DNA of 64,000 nucleotides, from positions 7,330,531-7,394,530 of the forward strand of contig JAJEKV010000025.1 in assembly GCA_021234155.1 (NCBI GenBank), written 5' to 3'. The DNA is from Isoetes taiwanensis. Its lineage: Eukaryota > Streptophyta > Lycopodiopsida > Isoetales > Isoetaceae. The position numbers and the translations under genes are program-made. This document shows, piece by piece, positions 56,240-64,000 of the stretch. The notes under the pieces are model-generated. The model saw only the letters and a list, made by a program, of their open reading frames with translations. It was not told where the DNA came from and searched no databases. Within the stretch, counting starts at the first letter, position 1; every line of letters starts with the position of its first letter.

Positions 56240-57235
56240 ACTTGAGGGTGTTTATCTCATAGATTGATTCCTCTAGATGTTATTTCTTATTGGTGTACTT
56301 TGATTTATCAACAAAGTCTATATTTCTTGAAATATTTGGTGAAATATTTGGAAAAAAATTATACTGATCTATGTACTGCTTGGCATGATCTGACACAAGG
56401 ACATCGTCAGGATATGTTTCCAATCAGATGACCCGATAAGAGTAGGTTGTTCAGTTCCATTAAGGACCAAGAGTTTGCGGCAATTGGCAATGAGTATGCG
56501 CTAACAGAGTCTGTGGGAAAGGGGACAGGTTAAAGACAATGTCCTTTGAATCTAGCAATATGGATATTTTCTAGATGGAGCCATCTAGAGGCCACTATGT
56601 TCTTGAAGCCATGTGCGAGCATTCATGAGCGAAGCGAAGGATCTCGAGCTTTCCTGAGTGAAGGGAAGGATCTCATTTTTCATGTGTAGGCTATGCTCTG
56701 ATTGCCAAGTGGCTGCGGTGGTTACACATAGAGTGTTTATCTCATAGACCAATTCCTATAGATGTTTATCTCATTGACTTGAGGGTGTTTGTGTCATACA
56801 CCAATTCCTATAAATGTTATTTCTTATTGGTGTACTTTGATTTATCAAGGAAGTTTGTATCTCTTAGAATATTTGGATAAAATTTATGATCTTTGTACTA
56901 CACTGACTCATGGATATCATCAAGATATGTTCCCAATTAGATGATCCGGTAAGAGTAGGTTGTTCAGTTCCACAGAGGACCCAAGATTTCGAAGCAACTG
57001 ACAGTGAGTATGCACTAACAAGGGAAATGACTAGTTACTTAAAGACAGTGCCCTTAAATCCAGCAACATGGAGATCTTGTTAGATGAGGCCACCTAGAGG
57101 TAACGACCTGGCTTCTTACTATGTTCCTAAGGCTAGCTGCTAGCATTCAAAAAGTGAGGCGAAGGTTCTAGTTTTTCATGTGTACAATATGGATGCCAAA
57201 TGGCACCACTGGGGTGGCTACACATGGATAGCATA
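56240..57235. repeat. Diverged tandem duplication, period ~538 bp
   Basis: TTCTTATTGGTGTACTTTGA at 56283 recurs at 56821. GATAAGAGTAGGTTGTTCAG and the block around AGCATTCA...GCGAAG recur in the same order about 540 bp apart. No ORF is conserved. Confidence 0.85.
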
Positions 57236-57273
57236 CATGATCTGCCTGGGCAATTATATACCACAAATAATCT

Positions 57274-57360
57274 CCACGTGGCATCTTTTTATTTGAAAAA
57301 ACTCGTGTAGGAAGCACAGAGGTTCTCCACGTGTCGGAATTATATTCAAAGACACGTGGG
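57274..57360. promoter_or_regulatory. Triple G-box/ABRE-like cluster
   Basis: CACGTG occurs at 57275-57280 (CCACGTGG), 57328-57333 (CCACGTGTC) and 57353-57358 (ACACGTGGG), all with ABRE-type flanks. bZIP and bHLH factors bind such sites. They lie about 950-1030 bp upstream of the S40 gene, in the same direction as a possible distal promoter. Confidence 0.5.
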
Positions 57361-58305
57361 CCACAAAATTTAGCAAAATGCTAAACTTAGCAGACAAGAG
57401 GGCGAGCACGACAGACCACATAAACACAAGCGACAAGCGGCGCCGCTAAGGAATATTACGGGGACGGAAGCGGCGCCGCGGTGGCGGCGGCGATGGAAAC
57501 AGAAAGAGCAAGGCTATGGCGGAATACAAGGGACGTATCGGCGCTGCAGCGGCTCTGCGAAACTCTGAAACGCTGACGCAGTAGGTATCCTATTCTGGGT
57601 TTTTTGATGCTGCCTGTGGTGGCTGGATCAGACCGCAAAAAAAATGACCTAATACCTCCTCTGCACCAGCAATAATTCTCTGTTTCGCCATACCCGTCTG
57701 CCGTATTGCCCCCTGTCTAAAAAGCTTCGCCATAGCTGGTTCCGGCGATTCTTCTGCTGGATTTTTCAAGCTTCTAGGCCCTCTGGGTTGTTTTCTTTGA
57801 AGGGTTTTCAAGGATTAAAAGAGTTTGGCTCTGATTTCCACGAAGAACCCTCCTCGGGCTGCTTCTTGTTGATCGATCCTGCACCACTTCCTGACTGGGA
57901 TTTCCGTTGGGTTTTATCTTTTTGCTTCTTGGCTCTTTTTTTAATACTTCTGGCCTCTGCTGGTCTGAATTTTTCTGATTAATTGGGGTTTGTATTTCGC
58001 CATAGGCCATCCCTCTGCTGCTGCTTTTTCCTCAGGCCGCTTTTCACGTTTATTCTTGACTATAGAATATATAATCGCGGTTTAGCCGCTTGCTTTACTT
58101 AATTTAGTGATCTTCGTAGAAAAAAGCCCTGTTTGAAGTTGCTTTATAAGGTTTGCCCTCTTCAATCATCTGTCATCTGTGGCGATTGTAAGTTACCGAT
58201 CGTATCTGGGCTCATTTATTCTTGGGCAATAGGAGTGTAAGGGTTGTTTTGCAAGCAATCCGTGTGCTGGGCAGGAAGAAACAAGCATTGCAGTGCTGCA
58301 AAAGC

Positions 58306-59070
58306 ATGATGGGAAGAATAGGGACGGATTCATTTCCTCACAGGGATCGATTTGCAAGCGGCCTGACGAGCGTAATGAGGGATCAAAAGCTGGGGATGAA
58401 TTCCCGTGCACGGCGAGAGAAGCTTCTGGGTCTGTCGGCCATGGCTCCGGATGGACAGAACAAGACGGATTTGGACGATTTGGACGATTTAAGCGATCTG
58501 GTGGAGAAGGATATGTGGGCGACTGATACAAGCGAAGACCAGGAAGCAATCCGGCAGGGATTAGAGGGTTTTGCATTTGGGAGGGAGAAAAGCAAAAACG
58601 GCAAAGTTGTAAGCAATGGGCGATGGTGGCTAGGGATTGACAAAGGCTCTTTTGCAGAAGGAGGGTTCCAGAGAGGATTATCTGCTTTATCTTCTCTTGG
58701 AATTGGGCAGAACGATGGAGGCGCAACAAATCGCATGCCCACAGCTTCTCGGATGATCCGGCAGATGGCCCCAACTCTTGAATCCAGGCAAGTTCTGCAC
58801 CAATCTGCTCCTGTTAATGTTCCAGATTGGTCCAAAATTCTGGGTTCCACCGAAAAGAAGAACAGAGAGAATGAAATCGACCCTGTTGATGATGAAAATG
58901 AAGAAGAGGAGGAGCGCCTTCCTCCCCATGAACTCCTTGCTCGAGAATGTGCCCGAAGCCAAATGACCACTTTTTCTGTCTGTGAAGGCGCTGGAAGAAC
59001 ACTTAAAGGCAGGGACCTCAGACGGGTCAGAAACGCTGTGCTCAAGCAGACTGGCTTCTTGGATTTGTGA
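58306..59070 (+). CDS. Senescence regulator S40 family (DUF584) protein
   Basis: A single-exon frame of 254 residues from the ATG at 58306; a second ATG follows directly at 58309. The open frame continues upstream to about 58222 without another ATG. The C-terminal half has the S40 signature in order: HQSAPVNVPDWSKIL (about 165-179), an acidic run (DDENEEEEE), LPPHELLARE (about 205-214), and FSVCEGAGRTLKGRDLRRVR (about 223-242), ending KQTGFLDL. The N-terminal half has an acidic DLDDLDDLSDLVE stretch and a glycine/serine-rich middle. S40 proteins are small nuclear plant proteins induced by age, darkness and ABA; their molecular activity is not established. A TATA-like ATATATAAT lies at 58067-58075. 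The length is at the upper end for the family. Confidence 0.9.
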   Translation: MMGRIGTDSFPHRDRFASGLTSVMRDQKLGMNSRARREKLLGLSAMAPDGQNKTDLDDLDDLSDLVEKDMWATDTSEDQEAIRQGLEGFAFGREKSKNGKVVSNGRWWLGIDKGSFAEGGFQRGLSALSSLGIGQNDGGATNRMPTASRMIRQMAPTLESRQVLHQSAPVNVPDWSKILGSTEKKNRENEIDPVDDENEEEEERLPPHELLARECARSQMTTFSVCEGAGRTLKGRDLRRVRNAVLKQTGFLDL

Positions 59071-59518
59071 GTCCTTCACCTCTGCTTCTTCTTACTGCCC
59101 TTTGGCTGTGAATTTTGGCTGGAATTTTGCGTTCTGCCTTTACTTTGTAAAATTTTCAAGCATTTGGAGCCTTCAAATTTTCCTAGATCTTGGAAGGCTC
59201 GTCTTCTTGAGCTCTTTCTTTTGTTGGCGTGCCTTGAAAAGCAGGATATGCGAAAAAAAAGACGGTATATGCAGTTTTAAGTTTAACCCTGTTCTTTGTT
59301 ATAAGGATTTTAGTTGCTGGTGCACTATGAAGAGGCTTTTTTTTGCTGTGAACTGCTGAGATTTCTGTTGGGCTTGGAGGTGCAGCTCCTGGCTTCTACT
59401 GTTTTTTGCACATATTTTTGAGCTTCTATTTTAGCTGAGGGGACTTGCTTTATCTACATCAAAACCAATATGTATTGAAGCATCTGTTGGAGAAAAGTTT
59501 CTAAGGTTTGGAAACAGA

Positions 59519-59745
59519 GCCTTGTTTGTGCGATGGCTTGTTCTTGCTCTTGAAAGAGCTTGAAACAGGCCCTTGAAACAGCTTTGTTGCAGGAAATTCA
59601 CTAAGAGTGGAAGAAGAAGTTTGTGTTATAATCTTTGTTTTGTTCTTGATCCTGAAAGAACTTGAAGCAGGCCCTTGAAACAGATTAAAACAAAGGACAC
59701 TGATTGATGGCTTGTTTTGTTCTTGTGAAAAAACTTGAAACAGGG
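59519..59745. repeat. Degenerate direct repeats after the S40 gene
   Basis: TTGTTCTTG..CTTGAAAGA.CTTGAA.CAGG and CCCTTGAAACAG phrases occur three times. They lie downstream of S40, possibly in its 3' region or an intron of it. A 34-bp duplication (TTTGTATGCATG.CTCTGTTTATTG) follows at 60156-60225. Confidence 0.6.
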
Positions 59746-60828
59746 ATACAAGATCATCCTTTTCTTCATTGAGCTGAGGAAAGTTCCTTGTTTTGCATTC
59801 TGTGTCATTGTGTTCACCTTTGCTGTGGCAATCTTTTGAATAATGCCTGGCTGTGGTCCTCATCCTCTGCAGGACCCTGCTCCTTTGTGGAATGATGGCT
59901 TTAATTATCTGCCATGTTGTAGACCTTGGATGCTCAGGTCCAGGATATATTAATGCTTGGTATCATTTTGATGATCAAATTGTTCCTAGCTTGTATTTGC
60001 CAAGCAGGTACCTTTGTACTCTTTTTTGCAGATGCAAATGAGGATTAGCATTTGTTATTGAAAGTGGGTACCTGGTCAGATTGGCATTATGGCACTTTTA
60101 GTGATTTTGGTGAGTTTGTTTTTTTTAATGTAGTCTGGTAGGTAAGCAGAAAGTTCCTTTGTATGCATGCCTCTGTTTATTGTTATGGTCTCGTTTGTAT
60201 GCATGTCTCTGTTTATTGTTATGGTCTGTTTGTTTTCTCTTTCATAGTCATTTTCTTTTCTTGCATTATTGGGTTATGGATTTCTTGGATTTTCTTTGCT
60301 TTCTATTGTATTCTTTGTTTGTGAATCCTGGCCCACTGTGATTCCCTTTGTAGTCCCGAGAAAATAATCTGTCAACTGGTAGACAATTAGAATAAGACTA
60401 GGTCTGAAAATAATGTTGCAGTTATGATAGCCATGACATCATAGACCATCACGAGCCTTATTTTAGAGCTTGAAAATAAGTTTTATATTTTCGTCCTTGC
60501 ATGTTCTATTCTCTAAAGGTACATCCATCAGGTTTTGATTGCGATCTTATTCTGTGGCACTTGTATGGTGTAGTAAGTTTTATGATGTTTTAGTAAAGCA
60601 AGGCACGTATTGTTTTCTTTTTTAACCATTGGGTATTCTTTTTTTATAATTTAGTGCATGTCCATCAGACATGCATACTTTTCCTACATGCTGAATTATG
60701 CGTTGCTACATAATTGGATTCAATACATACGATAAGATGGTGATCATGGAATCTGAATATGGGCATGATTTTTAAACGTTTGTAGAATTTTGAATTGGAG
60801 GGGTTTGGTGTTAGTATGGTTACGGAAG

Positions 60829-60900
60829 GGGAAACTCCCCCGAGCAAGATGCTCGAGAGGTCTCTTCCAGGAAACCTCTTGCGAGTGGAGTTTCTCGCCT
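60829..60900. repeat. Imperfect hairpin
   Basis: GGAAACTCCCCCGAGCAAGA and, inverted, TCTTGCGAGTGGAGTTTCTC can pair around the loop with GAGAGGTCTCTTCCAGGAAACC. Unlike the palindromes at 5890 and 61498 it is short and not CCGG-closed. Confidence 0.45.
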
Positions 60901-61497
60901 TAACCTTTTAGATCAGAAATTTCTTTCTCTTTTTCGACGCCATGTCACAATTTTCTCTCTTCCATTTCGTTCAAGCTGCTCTAGGGTTCTGCATTGACAT
61001 TTTAGCTGCTGGTTTGGCTCAGGTGGTTTAGTAGACATATTTTAAGCTTGTTTTTGTTATAGCGGCTCATTTTCCAGAAGATCCGTTGAAAATTGATCTC
61101 TGGCGACTTTGATTGATTCGGCTGTTCTTTCTATTGGCGGTTGGCGCTCGTCTTCTATTGTCGATTTTTTATGGTTAGTGGTTGTGGAGCTGTGCTTGAG
61201 TGATCTTTGTGAAGATCTTTTAAGGTGAAGCTTTGTTGCTTGGACGTCGTCACAATGAAGTTTTCTTCGAAGTTACTTCGCTTGTGAGTTCTGTTGCAAC
61301 AATCTTGGCGAAAGTCCGTTACACTGAAGGTCGTCTGAAGAAATATCAATATTTTAAGGTACTTCCTGCCTCTAGGTTCGGTATTTCCTGCTTGTTTATG
61401 ATTTATTCTAAGTTTTAGTTTAATTCTTGTTTTTTTTTTCAGGTTGCATGTTGTTTCTTGTAGGCAGTACTTGCAGTGGCTGTGGAGTATTTTCTTT

Positions 61498-62725
61498 CTT
61501 GTATGGAGGGATGCCCACCGGGAGCACATTACGGTGTGGACCGGTGGAGACCCGCGACCGGCGGAGACGGGAGCGGGTCACCGGCCACACCGGAATGTGC
61601 GACCGATGGGCATCCCCCCACAACATTGAAAGGGGAGCAATTTTTCTTTCTGTAATTTTTTCTTCTTGGCAGAGGTTTGGCGATGGCGCTGGGCCTGTGG
61701 CTCGATGGCTATGGCTCAGACCTTTTTGCATCCCCTGACACGAGCAGATGTGGCGCTGACCCTAATATTTAATGTTTTTGTTTCTTTATGGAGATTTTCT
61801 GGCCGAACCTGCGCCAGATCCTCTGTTCTTGAGGAAAAGGAAGGTATGACTGTGGCGCTCAACCTATTATTTAATATTTTTGTTTCTTTATGGAGATTTT
61901 CTGGCCGAACCTGCGCCATATCCTTTGTTCTTGAGGAAAAGGAAGGTATAAGTGTGGTGCTCACCCTATTATTTAATGTTTTTGTTTCTTTATGGAGATT
62001 TTCTGGCCGAACCTGCGGTAGATCCTCTGTTCTTGACGAAAAGGAAGGTATAATGATTTTTTATGCTATGCTTCTTCTTTTTATGCTTTCAAATCTAATT
62101 TCTCTTGCATGCAGGTTGCAATATGCAGAAATGGCTTTAGTTCTGGGTAGACTTGGCTGATCCTCTTCATTTCCTTTGTATCCATATTGGCAGATCCTCT
62201 TCATTCCCTTTGTATCTCTGTATGGAGACTTTTGAGAAAATATCCTTCCAGAAGGACTTGTACTCCGACCCAAAGCCACAGCGCCGCAGGATCATGACCT
62301 TGCCTCATGGGAAGAACCATGAGAGAGGTCCAACTGCTCTTCTTTTTTCTGCAACTGAGTGAATACATGGCCAGCACAAGCAAAAGCTTTTTTTTTTCAA
62401 ATGATGCTGGATGTTTATGCCGTGAGAAGCTATGATGTTTCTACTGGAAGTTGTAAAAACTTGTTCAGCAAAGCTTGTTGAGTAAAACTTCTGCATTTCT
62501 AAAAACTTGGTTCAGAAGAACTTGTGCAGTGTAAAACTGAGTTAAAATTTGTTTATTATTTTGTTCAGTAACCGGTTGCGGTTGTAGGCTGTCACAATTT
62601 AGATCCACGGAATTGGCCTCGGAATTGGCCTCCCCTTTTCCATTCCGGATTGTAGGGGTATGCCACGTGGCAACACAAGATTCACTTTCAGCAATAAATT
62701 GCGACCCCTTTCCATGTTGTTTTAA
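61498..62725. mobile_element. Palindrome-headed composite element, member 3
   Basis: The palindrome 61498-61625 shares GATGCCCACCGGGAGCACAT and GCGGGTCACCGGCCACACCG with member 1 and ends in CCCACAACAT. The next bases (ACATTGAAAGGGGAGCAATT) recur inverted at the right end (about 62697-62725, ATTGCGACCCCTTTCCATGT). The right module has AACCGGTTGCG, CCATTCCGGATTGTAGGGG and the perfect palindrome TGCCACGTGGCA. The cargo holds a 102-bp in-frame triplication (61751-62050) and an exon-like stretch at 62210-62360. The left and right termini match each other better than those of member 1, as expected for terminal inverted repeats. Confidence 0.6.
61666..62160 (+). other. Open frame with three 34-residue tandem repeats
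   Basis: A 102-bp unit begins near 61751, 61853 and 61955 and encodes NVFVSLWRFSGRTCARSSVL plus EEKEG in each copy. The frame stays open for 164 codons across the array. Each unit ends in AAGGAAGGTAT, which looks like a splice donor, so the array could equally be a tandemly repeated exon end or plain minisatellite. No family was recognised and the upstream start is unclear. Confidence 0.4.
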
Positions 62726-62802
62726 AAATGACAACTAGTGCTAGTGGTCTAAGAATTGTTGCTAATTATGGCTCTTATTCGAGTTTTTTTCCAAGTGGAA
62801 AG

Positions 62803-62827
62803 TTTTTTTTTTTTTTTTTTTTTTTTT
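62803..62827 (-). repeat. Poly(T) tract, probable poly(A) tail of a minus-strand retroelement
   Basis: Twenty-five T in a row, followed by AGGGTAAGATTTTTATATTA. On the minus strand this is a body ending ...AATCTTACCCT followed by poly(A), as for a retroposed element. Its body could cover about 62828-63140 but was not identified. Confidence 0.5.
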
Positions 62828-63340
62828 AGGGTAAGATTTTTATATTAATAGTAAATGGATTACATTTATTTGAGGCTCCACAATAGGCCTGATAGGAAGA
62901 ATTTAAGCACAAGATAGCATAAAATGATGTCTTCGTACTATGGTCTAAGCAATCCTGACCTCTTCCTCTTCACAAACAGAAGGATATGAGCGTCCGCCTT
63001 TAACTCAACCAGTACTAGAGGGCATGGCCCTCTTCCCATCCGCTGCAACTACTACAGGAATTCAGCTACAGTCATGGAGCCCTACCAGGGTTCGAAATTA
63101 GAAACTCCCTCTGCTAGTGAAAATGCCTACTAATATTTAAGGGTACCGGATTATAAATTTTTCAATCGGCAAATCCTGCAACTAATTAAAACTATCGGAA
63201 AAATGCCTTAAACCAAAAAATTAGACAACGATACAAAGAAAGTAAAACAAAAGTCAATTTTTTTATGGTAAATATGTATTACAAAATGGCATAGCAGCAA
63301 AGATACTACATTCCACAAAAATTTCCTTTCAAAAAGTCCA

Positions 63341-64000
63341 CTAAGCTAAATAGCGACTTGGCTGTCCAGAATAGATAATACGACCCCGATTCTCAGCCTT
63401 ATTTTTCCACACTTCTATGCTTTGTGTGAAGTCAAATTCTCTTGCACAAGGAGGCCCATTTACAACAATAGAGAGACATGCACTTAAACTGCAATCACCT
63501 AGTAATGGTCGCCATCTACTTTTGATACTAGTTCTATGGCTGAAAATACTCTCACAAATTGCATTACTTGCACATTGAACTGAACCAATTTGAAGCAAGG
63601 TCAAGATATTTCTGTAACGCATTTCATTTGCTGGACTTGAAGCAATTATTGAGCACACTTCGTCCAAATTCTTATGCTGCCAATTAGCTGAAGCATGAAG
63701 TTTATAATCAGAATACTCATGTCTCAAATCATCGCCATTGATTAAAGGTGTCGTCATTTCAGCCAGCCCTTTCGCCTTCTTCGGCATGCCATAAAACTTA
63801 ATCAACTCCTCTAAGCTCTCCTCCCCAAACTTTCTAGATCTGATAGCTATTTTAGGTATATTCAATGGGGAGAGAACACTAAAATGTTTTATGATTGATG
63901 TATCTTCAAATCTGACTTCCAAATTATCACATATGGCCTTTGCATATACCTTTTGCTGGGCTATAGCATCTTCCAAATCTGTCCCATCTATCTCCTTGGA
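63341..64000 (-). CDS. hAT-family transposase, C-terminal part (runs off the window)
   Basis: An open minus-strand frame of 219 codons reaches the window edge, so only the C-terminal part is visible. It includes LHASANWQHKNLDEVCSIIA and ILTLLQIGSVQCASNAICES followed by IFSHRTSIKSRWRPLLG. This is the hAT dimerisation region (L..IA...L.IP.S.A..E..FS...I...R.R.L), in the divergent form found in ZNF862-like hAT relatives. After SIVVNGPPC the tail is FDFTQSIEVWKNKAENRGRI. No stop interrupts the visible part, so the copy may be intact or recently active. The stop lies about 515 bp from the poly(T) tract. Confidence 0.65.
   Translation of the reverse strand, partial: SKEIDGTDLEDAIAQQKVYAKAICDNLEVRFEDTSIIKHFSVLSPLNIPKIAIRSRKFGEESLEELIKFYGMPKKAKGLAEMTTPLINGDDLRHEYSDYKLHASANWQHKNLDEVCSIIASSPANEMRYRNILTLLQIGSVQCASNAICESIFSHRTSIKSRWRPLLGDCSLSACLSIVVNGPPCAREFDFTQSIEVWKNKAENRGRIIYSGQPSRYLA

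Larger units (their letters stand above)
49140..57240. other. Long stretch with no supported gene
   Basis: Apart from the features listed separately (LINE tail at 54505-54612, tandem duplication at 56240-57235), I see only short open stretches. The frame at 50863-51129 (SRVLHAVFDHHAACSDACAY) has protein-like composition but no recognised family. Near 52890-53060 a plus-strand stretch rich in Q and R (RRQAEEIMELWRQVMQLQLV) could be retrotransposon gag debris. Confidence 0.4.

Noticed and set aside
58383..59045. 220-codon minus-strand open frame opposite the S40 gene
   Set aside because: It is the shadow of the S40 coding sequence; the plus strand has the conserved DUF584 motifs.
63076..63110. 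GGTTCGAAATT near 63090 as a SINE B-box
   Set aside because: It points opposite to the poly(A) tail at 62803-62827 and has no A-box or T-arm stem.

Overview
This is nuclear DNA from a land plant: three spliced or single-exon genes of typical plant families lie in a sea of decayed LINEs, Ty3/gypsy and hAT remnants, SINE-like repeats, foldback elements and diverged tandem duplications. The best taxonomic clue is a complete 12-exon minus-strand gene at 30942-37227 for a TTLL9-type tubulin polyglutamylase. Known TTLL9 enzymes modify ciliary axonemes and flowering plants lack them, so the plant probably makes flagellated sperm. A fern is my first guess; lycophyte, bryophyte, cycad or Ginkgo stay possible. 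The species cannot be fixed from the sequence alone.

Layout. 1-1130: 3' part of a LINE. 1479-8690: a leucine-rich-repeat receptor-like protein gene (2624-4846), with a foldback element ending about 50 bp upstream of its ATG and two inverted tRNA-like SINE copies outside it. 8700-19400: no gene, but a LINE scrap, a foldback element with a second solo arm, a 666-bp tandem duplication and a 57-bp tandem repeat. 19421-21055: fused fragments of a WD40 gene and a methyltransferase gene, next to a palindrome-headed composite element. 21919-23017: a long hairpin element. 26327-26760: Ty3/gypsy gag debris.

28561-37227 is the gene core: a 10-exon alcohol dehydrogenase on + and the TTLL9 gene on -, convergent, with 416 bp between stop codons. 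37330-38210 holds a degenerate satellite and a run of heat-shock-element pentamers upstream of TTLL9. 39027-39832 is a deleted hAT element; 41477-47615 is rich in LINE pieces; 47704-48290 is a second composite element. 48300-57240 is mostly featureless. 58306-59070 is an S40 (DUF584) senescence-regulator gene with three G-boxes about 1 kb upstream. 61498-62725 is a third composite element, carrying an in-frame 34-codon triplication. The window ends inside a hAT transposase gene (63341-64000, minus).

The four intact genes show no common pathway. The likely novelty is the composite repeat family: a roughly 130-bp CCGG-rich palindrome, variable cargo with gene-like pieces, and a conserved right-end module.
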